NCBI GenBank assembly: GCA_032358165.1
Contig: JAALGY010000019.1
Location: forward strand, 744,001-808,000
Reading direction: 5' to 3'
Length of the DNA stretch: 64,000 bases
From: Diplosphaera chodatii
Taxonomy: Eukaryota > Chlorophyta > Trebouxiophyceae > Prasiolales > Stichococcaceae
In this document: positions 33,995-46,620 of the stretch, one piece after another
How the letters are laid out: each line of letters opens with the position of its first letter
How positions within the stretch are numbered: position 1 is the first letter of the stretch
Translations under genes and position numbers: made by a program
The notes under the pieces: generated by a model
Told to the model about the DNA's origin: nothing
The model's database searches: none
Seen by the model: only the letters and a program-made list of their open reading frames with translations

Positions 33995-34280
33995 GAGGCA
34001 ATGGTTTGCATAGATGATTTCACCTCGGATAATTTGCAGTTCCAAGTCTGCATGAAGCATCGTACTTGTAAAGAATCTGCCGACTTCGGCTACCGGTAAC
34101 CAATAATGAAACCCGAACCCCCAACGATAGACCCACACGAGTGACCTACACGCCCCGACCTCAATTAGACAACCCAACCTTGACACCCACAGCAGAAGTT
34201 CATCAGGCCAGATACACGCCCACCACCCTCGGTGTGCACAGGGCAACCCCCTAGTTGCTGAGTAAGTCAGAGGACCGACT

Positions 34281-37200
34281 TTACTCCACGTACAGGTCCC
34301 GCACGACGCGCGCAGAGATGCGTGAGATGAGGCGCGAGGAGATAGAGGGCAGCAGCTCCGTCGCCAGCGCCGGCAGGAAGGGCGCCAGCTCCGTCACCTG
34401 CATGTTTGCGAGTGCCTGTCACACTGCTGTTGCCCCTGCTGGCAGACGCACTCCTACTGTGCCTGCCTCGATCGACCTGACACACTTTGCTAGTTGATGC
34501 TCTGTACAGTCACACCAGCACAGGACATGGGCGGTGTGTTGTGCCCATGTCGGCGGCACAACTGGTGGGGAGGCGCACCAGCGCGGGCAGGGAGGTGGCC
34601 AGGGCGCGCATGTCACCCGCGGGGTTGGTCGCCGTCAGCCCGCCCGGCAGCATGGCGCTGGTGGGGGCGCCCTCATCGGCGCCGCCGCTGCCCGTGTTGC
34701 CTGTTGTGTCCACATATGAACCGCTGGGATGAGAAGGACTTGGCTGTTGAAGGTTGGAAGTCCACAGTCATCGCCCTCAGGTCGGTGTACAGCACTTTTC
34801 GTGGCGACGCTGTGCTTGGAGAGCGTGCCAGCCACGTTCATGGCAACTCCATGCCGCATGTCAGGCAAGGTGTACGTGCACCCAGGGTTCTGCGCCGGCA
34901 GCAGCGCACCAGCCAGGAAGTTGCTGATGATGGCGATGTTGGCGATGACCCGTTCGTCCTCGCGGGTCATGCGCGGCGCCAGCGGCACCACGCCCCTCGT
35001 CCCCGGCAGCAGCCGCGGCACCTGCAGCAACGGCACACGCACCAGCTGATGAGTACAGGGTGTACTCGTCTATGCTGCCACTGCGACTGACCCTGCCTCT
35101 CAGCGCCACTGGAACGAAATCAACCTAGTAGCAGTGCACACTGACCCTGCCTCTCGGCTGCAATTGGAACAAATCAACATAGCAGCAGTGCACCAATGCA
35201 TGCCCGGGCCGCTGTCACCTTGCGACATCTTGTCATGAAACACACCTGCAGGTCCTGCATGCCCAGGGCGGTGACGAGGGCGCGGAACCGCTCACGCGAC
35301 AGTGCGTCGATGCTTTTTACCAGCTCGTCGACCAGGAACTCCCTGAGGGGTGGAGCACCACAAAGCTTGTCAATACATCAATGCAGTGGTCATCTGTGCA
35401 CTTGACTTGCCCGACTAGCACCACCAATAATAAGTTGCGGCGTCAAGCACACGATCACCAAACACAGCAGCAACTGTGCTGCTGTGTGAGGTTCTCGAGG
35501 CCTACTTCTTTAGGCGGTGCTGGATTGTACAAATGTTCAATGAGATCAAAAAAGTGGCAGCTTCGGACTGCCTCGGTACCTGAAGACGGCGCCCTGGGGC
35601 GAAAACATGAACTTGAGCGCCTCTCGTGCTGGTGCGGGCTCGATGGCACTCGCGTCACGTGGCCCCGCAGGTGATGCTGCGATAATGCCCTGGTCTGGCA
35701 GGAAAGTGAAGCTGCCACCCAGCAATGCCTGCAGGCACAACAAACGTACATCTGAGCACCCAGTGCAACATGCTGCACATTGCACGCTACTGTATGCAAC
35801 TGCGAGTATGCAGACACGCCAGAAACCAAACAGCAGACGAACAGTGTGGTGTCCACCGGCAGAGCTGCATGCAGTGCGCAGCTGACCTGCAGCGGCGGCG
35901 GGAACAGCAGCGCTGTAGGCAGGGAGCCAAGGAAGGCCGCGGGCGTCAGCACAGGCAGCTGCATTGCCGGCTGCGGAAAGCCGACTGGTGCGGGCCACCC
36001 GCCAAAGCCGCCGCTGGCTGTTTCCTGCTGCTGCTGCTGCTGCTGCTGCTGTGCCTGGCGCTGCTGCTGGCTGCTGGCAGGCCCCCTGCATATCGATTTT
36101 GCACGGAAAGCCTCAGCCAGAGTCCGCATGTGCCTCCAGAGAGCAGCAGGAAGGTACAAAGTTCTTTCAGGATCATGAGGCACTGGAGACACTGTTCGGG
36201 CATGCCATCATGGCAATTGATCAGCATATGGCCGCACCTGCTGGCTGTGGAGCCGCCGGCGGGCGGCAGCAGGCTGCCCTGCGCTGAGGTGCTGGCCACA
36301 GAGAAGGTCTCCAGCGCTTGCAGCAGGTCCACTACCCGCTCTGCGTCGAACAGCTGCTCCTTGCCGTAAATCTGCAGGCGGGACACATTCACCGCAGTCA
36401 GCTTGGTCATGCCCGCGCACATTGATTCCTGGCGTACCTGTTATGAGGAAAAGTTCTACATAGTGCAGATGGGTGTAGGCATAGTGTATGGTACCACATC
36501 TCTGACAACATCCGTAGCTGGTGATGTGCTGGACAAACATCTATGTAATGGAGTAGGAGCATGGTGGCTCTATGTAGATAAAAGACTATGCCGACATAAC
36601 ACGGGTACGGGACCGCACCATGTAGCGCAGCGCATCCTGCAGGCGGGGCTCATCGTCACACAGCAGCCGCTGTGCGACATACGGATACGCTTCGTCCACG
36701 ATGGCAAACTCTGCGAATAGGTACACGTATTTGCACAGTAACGCACAGAAATCTGCATGTCTCGGGTTGAAACCATATGCAGAGCAGGGTCTCCACAGCG
36801 CTTGACTTGATGCTGGCGCGTTGCCTTGATGCCATGAAACAACGATGCTTCAAGATGCTCACCTGGATCACCGACCAGTGCAATGCCTTCCAGCACGCCG
36901 ATGGCCCTAATAATGAGGGCAAAGTATGGCGGAATGCGGAACCTGCAATGACAGGTTGTAAGCAGTGTGACAGATGATGGTACAACAATTGTGCAGAGTA
37001 GAAGGCATCATGGCAGCAGCCATTGACTGACGAGACAGTGGCAAAGACCCACGGGTAGTCGAAGGTGATCTGCGCCAGGTCCGCCGCGAGCTCCTGGAAG
37101 TTGATGTTCTTGGCGCCGCCGCCCTCGAGCGCCTGGTCAAACACCTGCACACAGGAAGGAAACAATCCTCAGGGGTCAGTCAACTCCCTGCGCTTGGTGG

Positions 37201-39922
37201 TGCAACGCGCAGCAGGGGCTCCCCTGGCAAAGGTGCGCACGCACGCCTGTTTCAGGCCGCAGCACGTCTCACCTTTGCAAGCACAGGCAGGATGGGGCGC
37301 AGGTCGGTGCCAGGCGGGATGAAGTCGAGAGTCACAAAGTCCTGGACGATCGCCTCGTAGTCCCTGCATGCGAACACGCGCAAGAAGGTCGTGTCTGCAT
37401 CGGCCTCATGTGCGGGGCATAGGACGGGCTCATATCCGGGGCATAGGACGGACATGGAACGATCGCGGTTGTGTATGTGCAGGGGACTGATGCGACCGTG
37501 TGGCAGCTGCAGCTACGGAGGCAGAGGCAAGGGGCACCTGTGGATGAGGTGCGAGACGGCCTCAATCATGCCGAACTTGATGTTGTTGTCGATGCGGCAC
37601 ATCAGCCCAAAGTCCAGGATGCACAGCCGGCCGTCGGGCGTGCGGATGAGGTTGCCTGGGTGTGGGTCCGCCTGACATGTGCAGCAGCACAGACTCAAAA
37701 ACGACTCCATCGATGAACGACCAACAGCTGTTGCTCATCCGCCAGTCTCAGAGCTTGGCTCCTGCATGCCCCTACCTCTACGGTTTGCTGTTCAACAGCA
37801 GTATCACAGAATTGACATCACACCAAGCATCAGGCGCTCACATGGAAGAAGCCGGTGTCCAGCAGCTGCTTGAGGTAGGAAATGACGCCGACGTTCACCA
37901 GGTCGCCGACATCATCTGCCAGGCTCTGGCTGAGCTTCTCGCCCTCGACCCAGCCTGTTGTCAGCACCCGCCGCGAGGTCAGCTCCTGGTACGTCTCCGG
38001 CACCACGACCTGGGAGCAGGAGGCCAGCTTTCCTCGAGAACTGCTTGTGGCTGTGTGGTGGTGGTTCACCAGCCGGACCCTCTTGCAGCCAGGCTGAGAG
38101 GCTATAAGGTACCTCAGCAGGCTGCACCTGGCTGCCATGTGCCGCCTTCTGCACACACAGCTTTCACGGCATGCTGTAGCGCAAGCCACCATGATCTCTG
38201 ACCTGCGGCAGGTCCTTGGCCATGGACGCGGCAAAGCGCGTGCCGTTGTTGCCCTCGCGAACATAGTCCAGCTCCTCGAAGAAGCGCGCTGCCCACTCGT
38301 CCAGCAATCCCACAACATCCACTCTTTCGAGCAGGTGCGGGAACCTCCGCATGAAGATGCCAATGCTCCTGCATCAGCAGTGGTACGACCACTGATTTCA
38401 AGCACACAAGAGTGAGCAAGCCATGCCGTCATAGGACTCGACATCTGCGTGTTGCTGTGCTCCTTACATGCCTTGCGAAGGGTCGGAGCGAAAACCTAGA
38501 TGCGAACTACCTTCTCACCTGATGATGAACAAGTCCACAGACACCGTCTCCACAACATGCGGGCGCTGGACTTTCACTGCCACTGGTGTCCCATCCTTCA
38601 GCCTGCCCTTGTACACCTGCAGATACATGCATTGGTATATCATGCACTGCTGTGCGCACTTCAGAATGACTGGCCTGTCGTCAACCCTTCCCTTTGAGAG
38701 TTCAGGCATGCCGGCCATGGGGATGTTCTGTTCTGACCTGGCCCAAGGATGCAGCTGCAATAGGCTTGGGAGTCAGCTCCGAGTAGAAGTCAGTCCAGGG
38801 GCCGCCCAGCTCGGCTTCCAGCAGCAGCATTGCCACTTTCGTGTCAAAGCTTGGCACCTGCAGTATGTGTGGCATGCTATCAACTCATACACACATGCTT
38901 CTACCGAAGAACTGGTGCATACCTTGCACTGCGTGTCCAGCATATTAGGCAATACCACCAGGTGTATGGTGCCTGGGAGCACCCTGTTTATCAAGTGCAT
39001 CGCTCACCTTGTCACACAGCTTCTGCAGCTCGTTCATGGCAGCGGGGGACAGGAGGTCGGGACGGATGGACAGTGCTTGGCCCAGCTTGATGTATGCCGG
39101 ACCCAAGCTCGTCATGATGTTGCGCAGCTGGATGGCGCGCTTCACCTGCGTCAGCACCCCGGGTTGTGTGGTGCGACGGGTTCCCAGACACCGAACCGTC
39201 AGCCGACCTGACACCGTGTGGAACAGTCCAGGAGCCATGGATGCGGGCAGTTGCCCACCCAAACACCTCAAGTTAGTGCCACACCTGATTCTGCACTGCT
39301 CGGTTCTGCAGGAAGTCCAGGGCCAGGCCGCCAAGGAAGCCGCCGGCAATGCCCAGCAGCTGCACCACACGCGAGGCGACAGCCACCGGGCGCCGTCCCC
39401 AGTAGTCCGCAATGATGTCTGGGTCATAGTCCAGCGGCAACACCTGCAACAGCATCGCTGGTCATGCAAAACGTAACACTATCGGCCACCAGAAGCCACA
39501 CATGAGCTGCTTGGCAGCAGTACAAATGACACATTCATAAGCACATGTTAGCAAGTAAGATGTACCTCGCCGTCAGCATCGCTGACATTGATGAGCTGCA
39601 TGACCACATTCTGGTCTGCGAAGTCCTCGTCGTTCATGTTGCTGCCACGAAGGCCGGCCATGAGGACGCTGAGCTGCTCGTTCTCCTCCATCTGGGCCCG
39701 CACTGAGGCCATCTGCGCCGACATGTCGGCCATGCGGACCGATTGGGCGGCTGCTGGCGCCACGTGTACGGCTCGCTGCTGCCGAAGAGTGCTGGGCGCC
39801 ATAGTGCGCGGCGCTGGTCCGAACAGCACATGCTGGAATGCTTTGCTGGCTCTGCTGCTGAGGAGCGCCCGCTCCGGCGCAGGACCGCTCCTGCAATGCT
39901 GCGCCATGGCGGTGCTGCTCAT
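34281..39922 (-). CDS. Chloroplast ABC1K (ADCK/UbiB-like) atypical kinase
   Basis: Plastid ABC1-like kinase of the group that regulates prenylquinone metabolism in plastoglobules. Exon 1 (39922 to about 39566) is a transit peptide plus a Met-rich helix. Then DYDPDIIADYWGRRPVAV (about 39430) and AYIKLGQALSIRPDLLSP (KxGQ-type motif, about 39100-39040). The N-lobe has PIAAASLGQVYKGRLKDG (Ala-rich loop) and VAVKVQRP (38790-38560). Then FFEELDYVREGNN (about 38280), YQELTSRRVLTTGWVEGE (about 38000), catalytic HADPHPGNL (split by an intron, about 37830/37670) and DFGLMCRID (about 37610). The C-terminal part has NINFQELAADLAQITFDY (37110-37050), GKEQLFDAERVVDLLQAL (about 36365-36315), a poly-Gln insertion (about 36050), and a last exon TELAPFLPALATELLPS to VVRDLYVE with stop TAA at 34281-34283. 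All kinase residues are present. Exact ABC1K subgroup not assigned. Confidence 0.9.
35048..35070. repeat. Short hairpin inside an ABC1K intron
   Basis: GATGAGTACA, loop GGG, TGTACTCGTC: a 10-bp stem with one T-G wobble. Sits next to the tandem repeat at 35086-35193. Confidence 0.65.
35086..35193. repeat. Two-copy 54-bp diverged tandem repeat in an ABC1K intron
   Basis: Unit 1 at 35086-35139 and unit 2 at 35140-35193 both begin actgaccctgcctct and end gcagtgcac, with scattered substitutions in between. Non-coding on the ABC1K strand. Confidence 0.85.
36025..36051. repeat. CTG/CAG run (poly-Gln) in the ABC1K gene
   Basis: Nine-unit CTG run, read on the minus strand as poly-Gln within QQQRQAQQQQQQQQQ of the ABC1K C-terminal region. 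Confidence 0.85.
37405..37452. repeat. Two-copy 24-bp tandem repeat in an ABC1K intron
   Basis: Units 37405-37428 and 37429-37452 share ctcat and ggggcataggacgg. Located in the intron between the exon ending VSHLIHR and the exon starting DYEAIVQ. Confidence 0.8.
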
Positions 39923-40627
39923 GGCCGTGGGCAGCCTGGCTGCTGCGACGCTGCCAAGGCTACGTCTGGAGGAGGCTGTGGTTTTGCAGCATCACCTGTT
40001 GGACCTCAGCGCATCAGCGAAATGGTTCGCCCTGTGTCAGTGTGCACTGGCCACTCGGCCAATGGCGCTGCTGTCACAAAGCAGCATCAACGTCCAGTCA
40101 TGTGCATGACACGCTCGTATATCAATGGTGCGCTTGCAACTGTATAGGGCGGTTTGCGTTTTAAACAACGCTGTCGAAACCAGACAACTGGACACGACAC
40201 TCACACACCCGAAGCACTTTACACACAGCCACAAGCAGGGTACTGCTGAGGGTGTAGTGTGTAGCTAAGATCTACAATTACATTGATGCCGACGCATGCA
40301 AGGCCGCACATTGACACAAGGAGACAAGGTTGAAGAGCTTCAGTGCATATCGCGCACTGATGCTGGCCACTGGTTTACTGCACAGGGTGGTCTGCAAATT
40401 GTTAGGCCCCTGAAAGCGGCGGGCATCAAGAAGATTGTCGGCTTGAGCGCTGGCGGCCTGATCAATGATCGCTTACTTGCGCACGCCTCCCTGCTCGGAT
40501 CTGCTGACCTGCAGCAACGCCTGGAGACTTGCGCGCCCTGGATCCAACGATGCGGCATGTGCGGTGCGGCTGATTCGACAGGGCCCAGCATTTCCTGACG
40601 GCAGGTGGTGGCGTCCCAGCGCATGTC
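39923..40627. other. Intergenic, divergent promoter of ABC1K and Pumilio genes
   Basis: About 700 bases between two divergent starts. A plus-strand open frame at 40296-40598 has no recognisable content, and I treat it as non-coding. Confidence 0.45.
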
Positions 40628-43600
40628 ATGTTTGAGCAGCGTGGCGCAGAAACCGTTCTGAGCCCGACCAGCCCGAACTGGTGAGAGTGTACTCTCCACT
40701 ACCGCACCACCGACATTTCGGGCCTGTCAGGCTGGGGTTGCTTGCATATCAGATCTCCCCTTGTTGCGCAGATACTTGCAATGCTGCCCTGCCGCAGTGT
40801 ACATCAAAAACTCGTCCATTTCACGGCTCAGCTGACAGTCAAAGCCGGCATCCTCATGTGGTTCTCGACTTCACGCCGCCACTGACGCAACATTCGAATG
40901 TACTGCGCATGATTTCACGTTACTCCCTTAGGAGCTCCAAGAAACTTTCACTCTCGCTCGAAGGCGGCACCTGTAGCTGCAGCGTCTGCGGGGCCGAGCT
41001 GTCGTTTCTGAAAGAGCTGTCAGCAACAACTCCAGCCAATGTCCACTCAACCGTACCACCTGTTTGTTCCGCAGGCGGGAGATCAGCGAGGACGTCTCGC
41101 GGCTTGTGGAAACCACCGACGAGTTTGAGCGGCCGCAGTCAGCGCCGCCACTGTTTGCAGATGGCATCTCTGGCGGGTTTGCCCTGGTGCGAGCTGCTGT
41201 TCATGGCCATGCTGGTGGCTTGACGTTCATCATCAAAACAGAGGTTGCGGGGGGAATGTCAGCAACATGCCAATCATGCCGCGATCAATTTGCTTTCTTG
41301 TGCTGCAGCAACCAAATGGCAATGGGCTCGAGGGCTACCCGTCCAGCGGCATGTCAGCAGCAGACACATATGCAGACATTCGGTATGATGAGCATTATGA
41401 AAAGTTCTATCAGTCGGCAGCAGCGGGTGACAGCGGCCTCAAGCTGCCGCCCCCCCTGGAGCAGCGGACGCTGTACCACGACCTGCCCCGCTTCAGCCAG
41501 CCGCAGGGTGGCGACGCGGCGGCAGGGCTGCGGCCGTCGTCTGCCGTGGGGCTGAATGGCAGCTATGCCGGTGCGCTGTCAGCAGCTGTCGTGCCCCTCT
41601 GTAGAGGTTGTTGCACCGCTGATGTCATCGCTTATTAACGCTCGTCTTGCTCTCCACAGGTCTTGACAGCATTCCAGAACAGCAGCTGCAGCAGCAGCAG
41701 CAACAGCAGCAACAACAACAGCAGCAGCAGTTACATGCTGCTGGCCTGCCAGGTGGAATGCCCAGCGGCATGACACACCCAATGGCCAACTCAATGCTGC
41801 AGGCGCTCTCCCTCATGTGTAAGTTGCCTCTCCTCGCAACCTGCAGTCACAATTCCCATGATACTGCATGTTGAGCATGTCAGGAGGCTCATCACCTCGG
41901 GCCTCAAACTTGCTGCTTGCATGATCTCCTTACCTGACATTGGAGTTCTTCTTGCTCTTTCTGTGTAGCGCTGGGTGGGAGCAGTGTGTCAGGCGGACCA
42001 CAGCTGGGCGGTGCTCTCAATGGCCTGCCCGCCAACCTGCAGTATGCGCACTCTCACACAGGTGGGCGCATAACCCCTGGCCAACATTGTCCAAGTGGCA
42101 ACCTGTCTCAAAGGACTTCAGCTCAAAGCTATGCCTGCTGCACCACTGCCAAATCACTCCATGAGATCAGCAGCGTGCGGTCCCGCAGGCAGCCATGGCG
42201 GGAGCGGCAGCCGGGGGTCGATGGGTCCCACGCCAACGCCCACACCGCCGCCGCGCACGCCGCCCCTTGGCCACGCACACTCCTTGGGAGCGCCTGGGTC
42301 TGGCAGCCACAACCAGCACAGCCAGCTGGCCGCCAATGCAGCCATTGCCGCGGCACTCCAGGTCGGCACTTGAAGTGTGCAGCTGCTTCGGGCATACAGC
42401 TGACACGGCATGCTGCATCCAGGGCAAGTCTGTGGCCAGCACGTGCGACCCAATTGCACCAACTCGAGCTGATGTTGTTTCCATCGACATGTTGGAGGCA
42501 TATACTAGAACAGAGGCAGATTCCAGCGTTAGCGAGCTGCTTGTTCACCTGGGACAATGTGACTGCTTGCAGGTGGCCGGACATGGCCAGCAGCACATGC
42601 TGCCTGGCGGCTTTTCGGGATCAACACCAATGAGCGGCATTGGCGGCCTGCCGGGCGGAATGCCAGGCGGCCTCGGTAGCAACGGTGTGCCCGCCGGGGC
42701 AGGAGCATCTCCGGGCTCCTTCAACTCTGTCGACGCGCAGGCAGCCTATCAGGCAGCATACCAGGTGTGCACACTGTCTCTTGAAGGTGTCAGGCGAGCA
42801 AGCGTCACCAGCGGCCGAGAAGGGATGCGGCTCTCCATAGAACTGTTGTGCAGGTTCTGTGTCATGAACTGTGTCAGACTATGTGGCTGCACATGTTGGC
42901 AGGCGGCGCTGCAGCAGCAGCTGATGGCGCAGTCGATGCTGCTGGGCGGTGGGCACGGCGGCCTGGGTGGCGGCTTCCCCGGGGGCATGGGCGGCGCCAA
43001 CATGCAGCAGCTGCACCTGGCGGCCGCGCTGGCGGCGCAGCAGGCGCTGTCGCCCGGCGGCTACTTTGGAGGCGGGCTCAGCAACCCCGCGGCGGCGGCT
43101 GCGGCCGCTGCGGCAGCCGCAGCGGTGATGCACCAGAGCAGAGGTGCGCCCACGTTTTGTACGCCTCGTGCAGCTGCGCTGTACTGACTGGCTGATGGGT
43201 GCCACTGCACATGGAAGTTGCTGCCAGCAGGTATGTTGCTAGCAGGTGTGTCAGCTTGCATGCACTCTTGCAGGCTACCGGGATCGCGATCGGGATGACA
43301 GGCGGAGGGACCGCGACCGGGACCGGCCGCGTGGTGGCCGCCGCGACAGGTGTGCACTGCTTCAGACATCCACGCATCAGCAGCTGCCGAATATGCCAGT
43401 TGTGATGCTGCAGACCTCGGCGTGGGCCGCCTGATACACGCTTGGGTGACGTCAGACTGTGTTGTCACACGCAGCAGGGACCGGCTGGGGGGCAGCGGGG
43501 GGTCATCGGGGCGGCTGGGCGGGCCGCCACTGGACGATGACGATGCCTTCAGCTACCGCTTCACAACGCTGGACGAGGTGCAGGGCCAGGTCCTGTCCAT

Positions 43601-45838
43601 TGCCAAGGACCAGAATGGCTGCAGGTGCGCCTCCCAGCTGTGGTGTGATGTGCACTGCAGTTTCACTGCAGCGTTGAAGGGGGCGCTCGGCTTTACCAAC
43701 ACTTGAAGTGTATATTATGTGCCATCTGAGGGGAAAGCTTACACCAGGATAATTGTCTGTGGCATTTTCTACATAGGATGTCAGTTGGCTCAGTCTCCAG
43801 CAGGCTGGTACACCGTCGGATTATGGACTGATGCAAGCTTGTTCCCGCTCTGCCCAGTGCAGGACTGTTCTGACAGAGAAAGTGTGATGGCATTCACCTG
43901 CAGGTTCCTGCAGCGAAAGTTCGACGAGGGCGGGCCCCAGGCGGTGGCGCGCGTGCTGCCGGAGATACTGGACCACCTGACGGAGCTCATGGTGGACCCC
44001 TTTGGGAACTACCTCATCCAGAAGCTGCTCGACCGCTGCGATGAGGCGCAGCGCCTGCAGGTGTGTGCGAGTGAAGACCTGAAATGCCTGTGAATTGCAC
44101 TGTCACCAGACTCCATGCTGTGAGAATGGTCACAGCAGCCGATGTGTCACAAGGTCAGCCACAGTGCTCACACCGGATGGAAACTGTGCACTCCAGGTGC
44201 TACAGCGTGCAAGCGAGCGAGGTGAGCTGGTGAGCGTGGCGTTGAACACGCACGGCACACGCGCCGTGCAGAAGCTCATCGAGACGCTGACCTCCCGCGA
44301 GCAGGTGCAGCCCTGAGCATGCTGCTGCTGCTGCTGCTGCCGCCCTCTTGTGGCTGCTGTGTGTGGCTGCCCCCTGTGTAACGATTGACGCTTTTGTTGC
44401 TGCTAATGTCTGCAGGTCACCCTGGTGATTGAGTCTCTGAGGCCAGGCGTGGTGTCGCTGATCCGCGACCTCAATGGCAACCATGTCATTCAGCGCTGCC
44501 TGCAGGTCAGCAAACCAATCTGACTGACATGGGGTCTCCGTGCTGTCAGTCCCGTTATGTTGGTCGATTTGCTGGCACTTTTCGTCTGCAGCTATGCTCG
44601 GCCCAGGTATCTGGTGACCTGACAAGATGCTGGCCTGTGCATGAGCTGGTGCCTCTTTGCTAGAGGGTGTACTTGACCTGCTGCGATGGCTCTTTGCAGC
44701 TGGGCGCCCGGCTGCAGCGGCTGGGCCCAGAGGACGCACAGTTCATTTACAATGCATGCGGGGAGCACTGCGTAGATGTGGCGACGCACCGCCATGGCTG
44801 CTGCGTGATGCAGCGCTGCCTGGACTTTGCCAACGCCCAGCAGCGGGCGACGCTCGTTGAGCGCATCTGCCAGCACGTCCTGCAGCTTGCTCAGGTACTG
44901 CGTCGCTGGCTGCTGTGCCGTGGTGTGATAAGGCAGTGTCACCGCAGATCTGGTCCTGACGCAGAGCCTGCCTGGTGCAGTTGTGTAGACTGTACAGCGA
45001 AGTGAGGCTTGCGTACGGGCAGGGGACATCCTTCTGACGTGAAGGCCCCAAAGGCTTGCTGCGCTGCCGTTGCAGGATCCCTTTGGCAACTACGTGGTGC
45101 AGTATGTGCTGGAGCTGGGGGACTCGAGCGCCAGCGGGGCGGTGATGCGCGGGCTGCGGGGCCACTGGCCCGACCTCGCGCAGCAGAAGTTCTCCTCCAA
45201 CGTCGTGGAGAAGTGCCTCAAGCTGCCCGGCCTCGCCGCCACGCAGGTGCCACCGGCACCCCGCTGCACAGCCAGGCCGGCAGGCTGACTTGCACGGTTG
45301 ACGTCCGCCGCCTGCTGCAGTGCTAGCAGGGTCGGGTGCAGCTGACGGTGATCAACATACTCCTAAGCGTCCAACGCTTCTGGTATGGTGTATGCAGGAG
45401 CGGGAGGCAGTGATCCGGGAGCTGATCGCCTCACCGCAGCTGGGGCGCCTACTGCAGGATGCATATGCAAACTACGTCATGCAGTCCGCCCTGATGGTCA
45501 CACAGGTAGGTCTCCTCACACCGGTCCTCCTCAGTGCTGCTACTGTGTCATCCGCATGTATAGCATGCCAACCGGACAAGGTTGCGCGCAGGCAGCATTC
45601 AGATAGCACCCAGATGCCTCTGCCACGGATCAGATGAACCCAGTTGGACTTGCGCCTCTGAGTCACCGAGCCGGTTTCAGATGCAGATGTAGGATGACAG
45701 GCTGACGCCAAGACCTGCCATGCGCTACAGGGGCAATTGCACCAGGCAGTGGTGGACGCCATCAAGCCGTATCTGCCCCAGCTGCGCACCACCCCCAACG
45801 GCAAGCGCATCCTGTCCAGGATCAACGTCAAGATCTGA
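40628..45838 (+). CDS. Pumilio (PUF) family RNA-binding protein
   Basis: Seventeen exons can be joined. Exon 1 (40628-40680) encodes MFEQRGAETVLSPTSPN; its phase-2 end joins exon 2 (41075-41186), giving WREISEDVSRLVE with RPQSAPPLFADG. Then come a LKLPPPLEQR segment, poly-Gln (41681-41730), Gly/Met/Ser-rich exons and an Arg-Asp dipeptide exon (43274-43350). The PUF domain runs from 43545 to the stop at 45836-45838, with eight repeats. Base-reading positions: R1 GCRFLQRK, R2 GNYLIQKL, R3 GTRAVQKL, R4 GNHVIQRC, R5 GCCVMQRC, R6 GNYVVQYV, R7 SSNVVEKC, R8 ANYVMQSA. Family rules predict binding to a UGUA-containing 3'-UTR element. The C-C-Q of R5 and T-R-Q of R3 resemble the Arabidopsis APUM7-12 group. 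Role: cytoplasmic repression or decay of target mRNAs. Confidence 0.93.
41681..41730 (+). repeat. CAG/CAA poly-Gln tract in the Pumilio gene
   Basis: Mixed CAG/CAA run encoding about 15 glutamines after IPEQQL in the fourth exon. The mixed codons suggest selection for Gln rather than recent slippage. Confidence 0.9.
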
Positions 45839-46620
45839 GCCGGCAGGGTGGACGGCGTGCTGAAACACGGACCTTTTTTGGCGTCAGAAACAACCGTGAG
45901 ATGATGACAGCTACGGATGACAGCATTGCAGAGTTTGGGGGGTTGCCAGTCTCAGAGAGCGTTCAACAATGCGAGCACTGTACACCCTGTGTTTTATATC
46001 GTGGCGCTCTCTCTGGCGGAGGGGCCACAGTAGCCTGATGTGCAGGTGGTTTCACATGACTGCAGCGGATTCATGATGTAGCTTGCTGTACTTTTGGCTT
46101 GGGCGCGAAAGCAGGTGTATTGCTAGGTTTTGGTTACAGCATGTTGCAGCTAGGCTTGTCGACGTGCATCCGTAGCAATACTGTTACAGTCACAGAAAGA
46201 GGTGTTGACGCACAATGTGCCCTACAGCCGCACATTGCATCGCCTCTGCATCTGTTAGGCCCAGCAACCAGGGTCTCATCTGGCTGTCCGGCCGTACAAG
46301 GTTAACCAAGTCACCAGACTATCGGCATTGAAGGGACCCTACACTGCAGGTGGTGGATACTCGCCAGGTGTCTGCCGGGCTCATTCTACACCTTTCACAA
46401 CGATCCCTGCATCCGACAACCCGGTAAGTCACCCACCTTTGCACGTTGCATTCTGTGCCCCCTGCGTGGTACACCAAGAAGATTGGTGCCTTCAGATCAG
46501 CATGCAAGATCCCAACCTGGCGAAGCCACCATCCCGCGTGCTTTTGATTTTCCTCACGTCGAATCTCAGTGAGTGCAGGTAGTTCAAACGCGCATTCCTT
46601 CCGGAGGGGCAAAGGACATC
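45839..46620. other. Intergenic spacer
   Basis: About 780 bases between the Pumilio stop and the proposed start of the glycine-rich gene, both on the plus strand. 3' UTR and promoter presumed; no exon supported. Confidence 0.45.

Larger units (their letters stand above)
33758..34280. other. Intergenic, convergent 3' ends
   Basis: About 520 bases between the stops of the bZIP28-like gene (+) and the ABC1K gene (-). It holds the tandem repeat at 33927-33994 and no supported exon. Confidence 0.5.

Noticed and set aside
40296..40598. Plus-strand open frame of 100 codons upstream of the Pumilio gene
   Set aside because: No recognisable content and no need for it: a clean Pumilio first exon at 40628-40680 joins in phase to exon 2.
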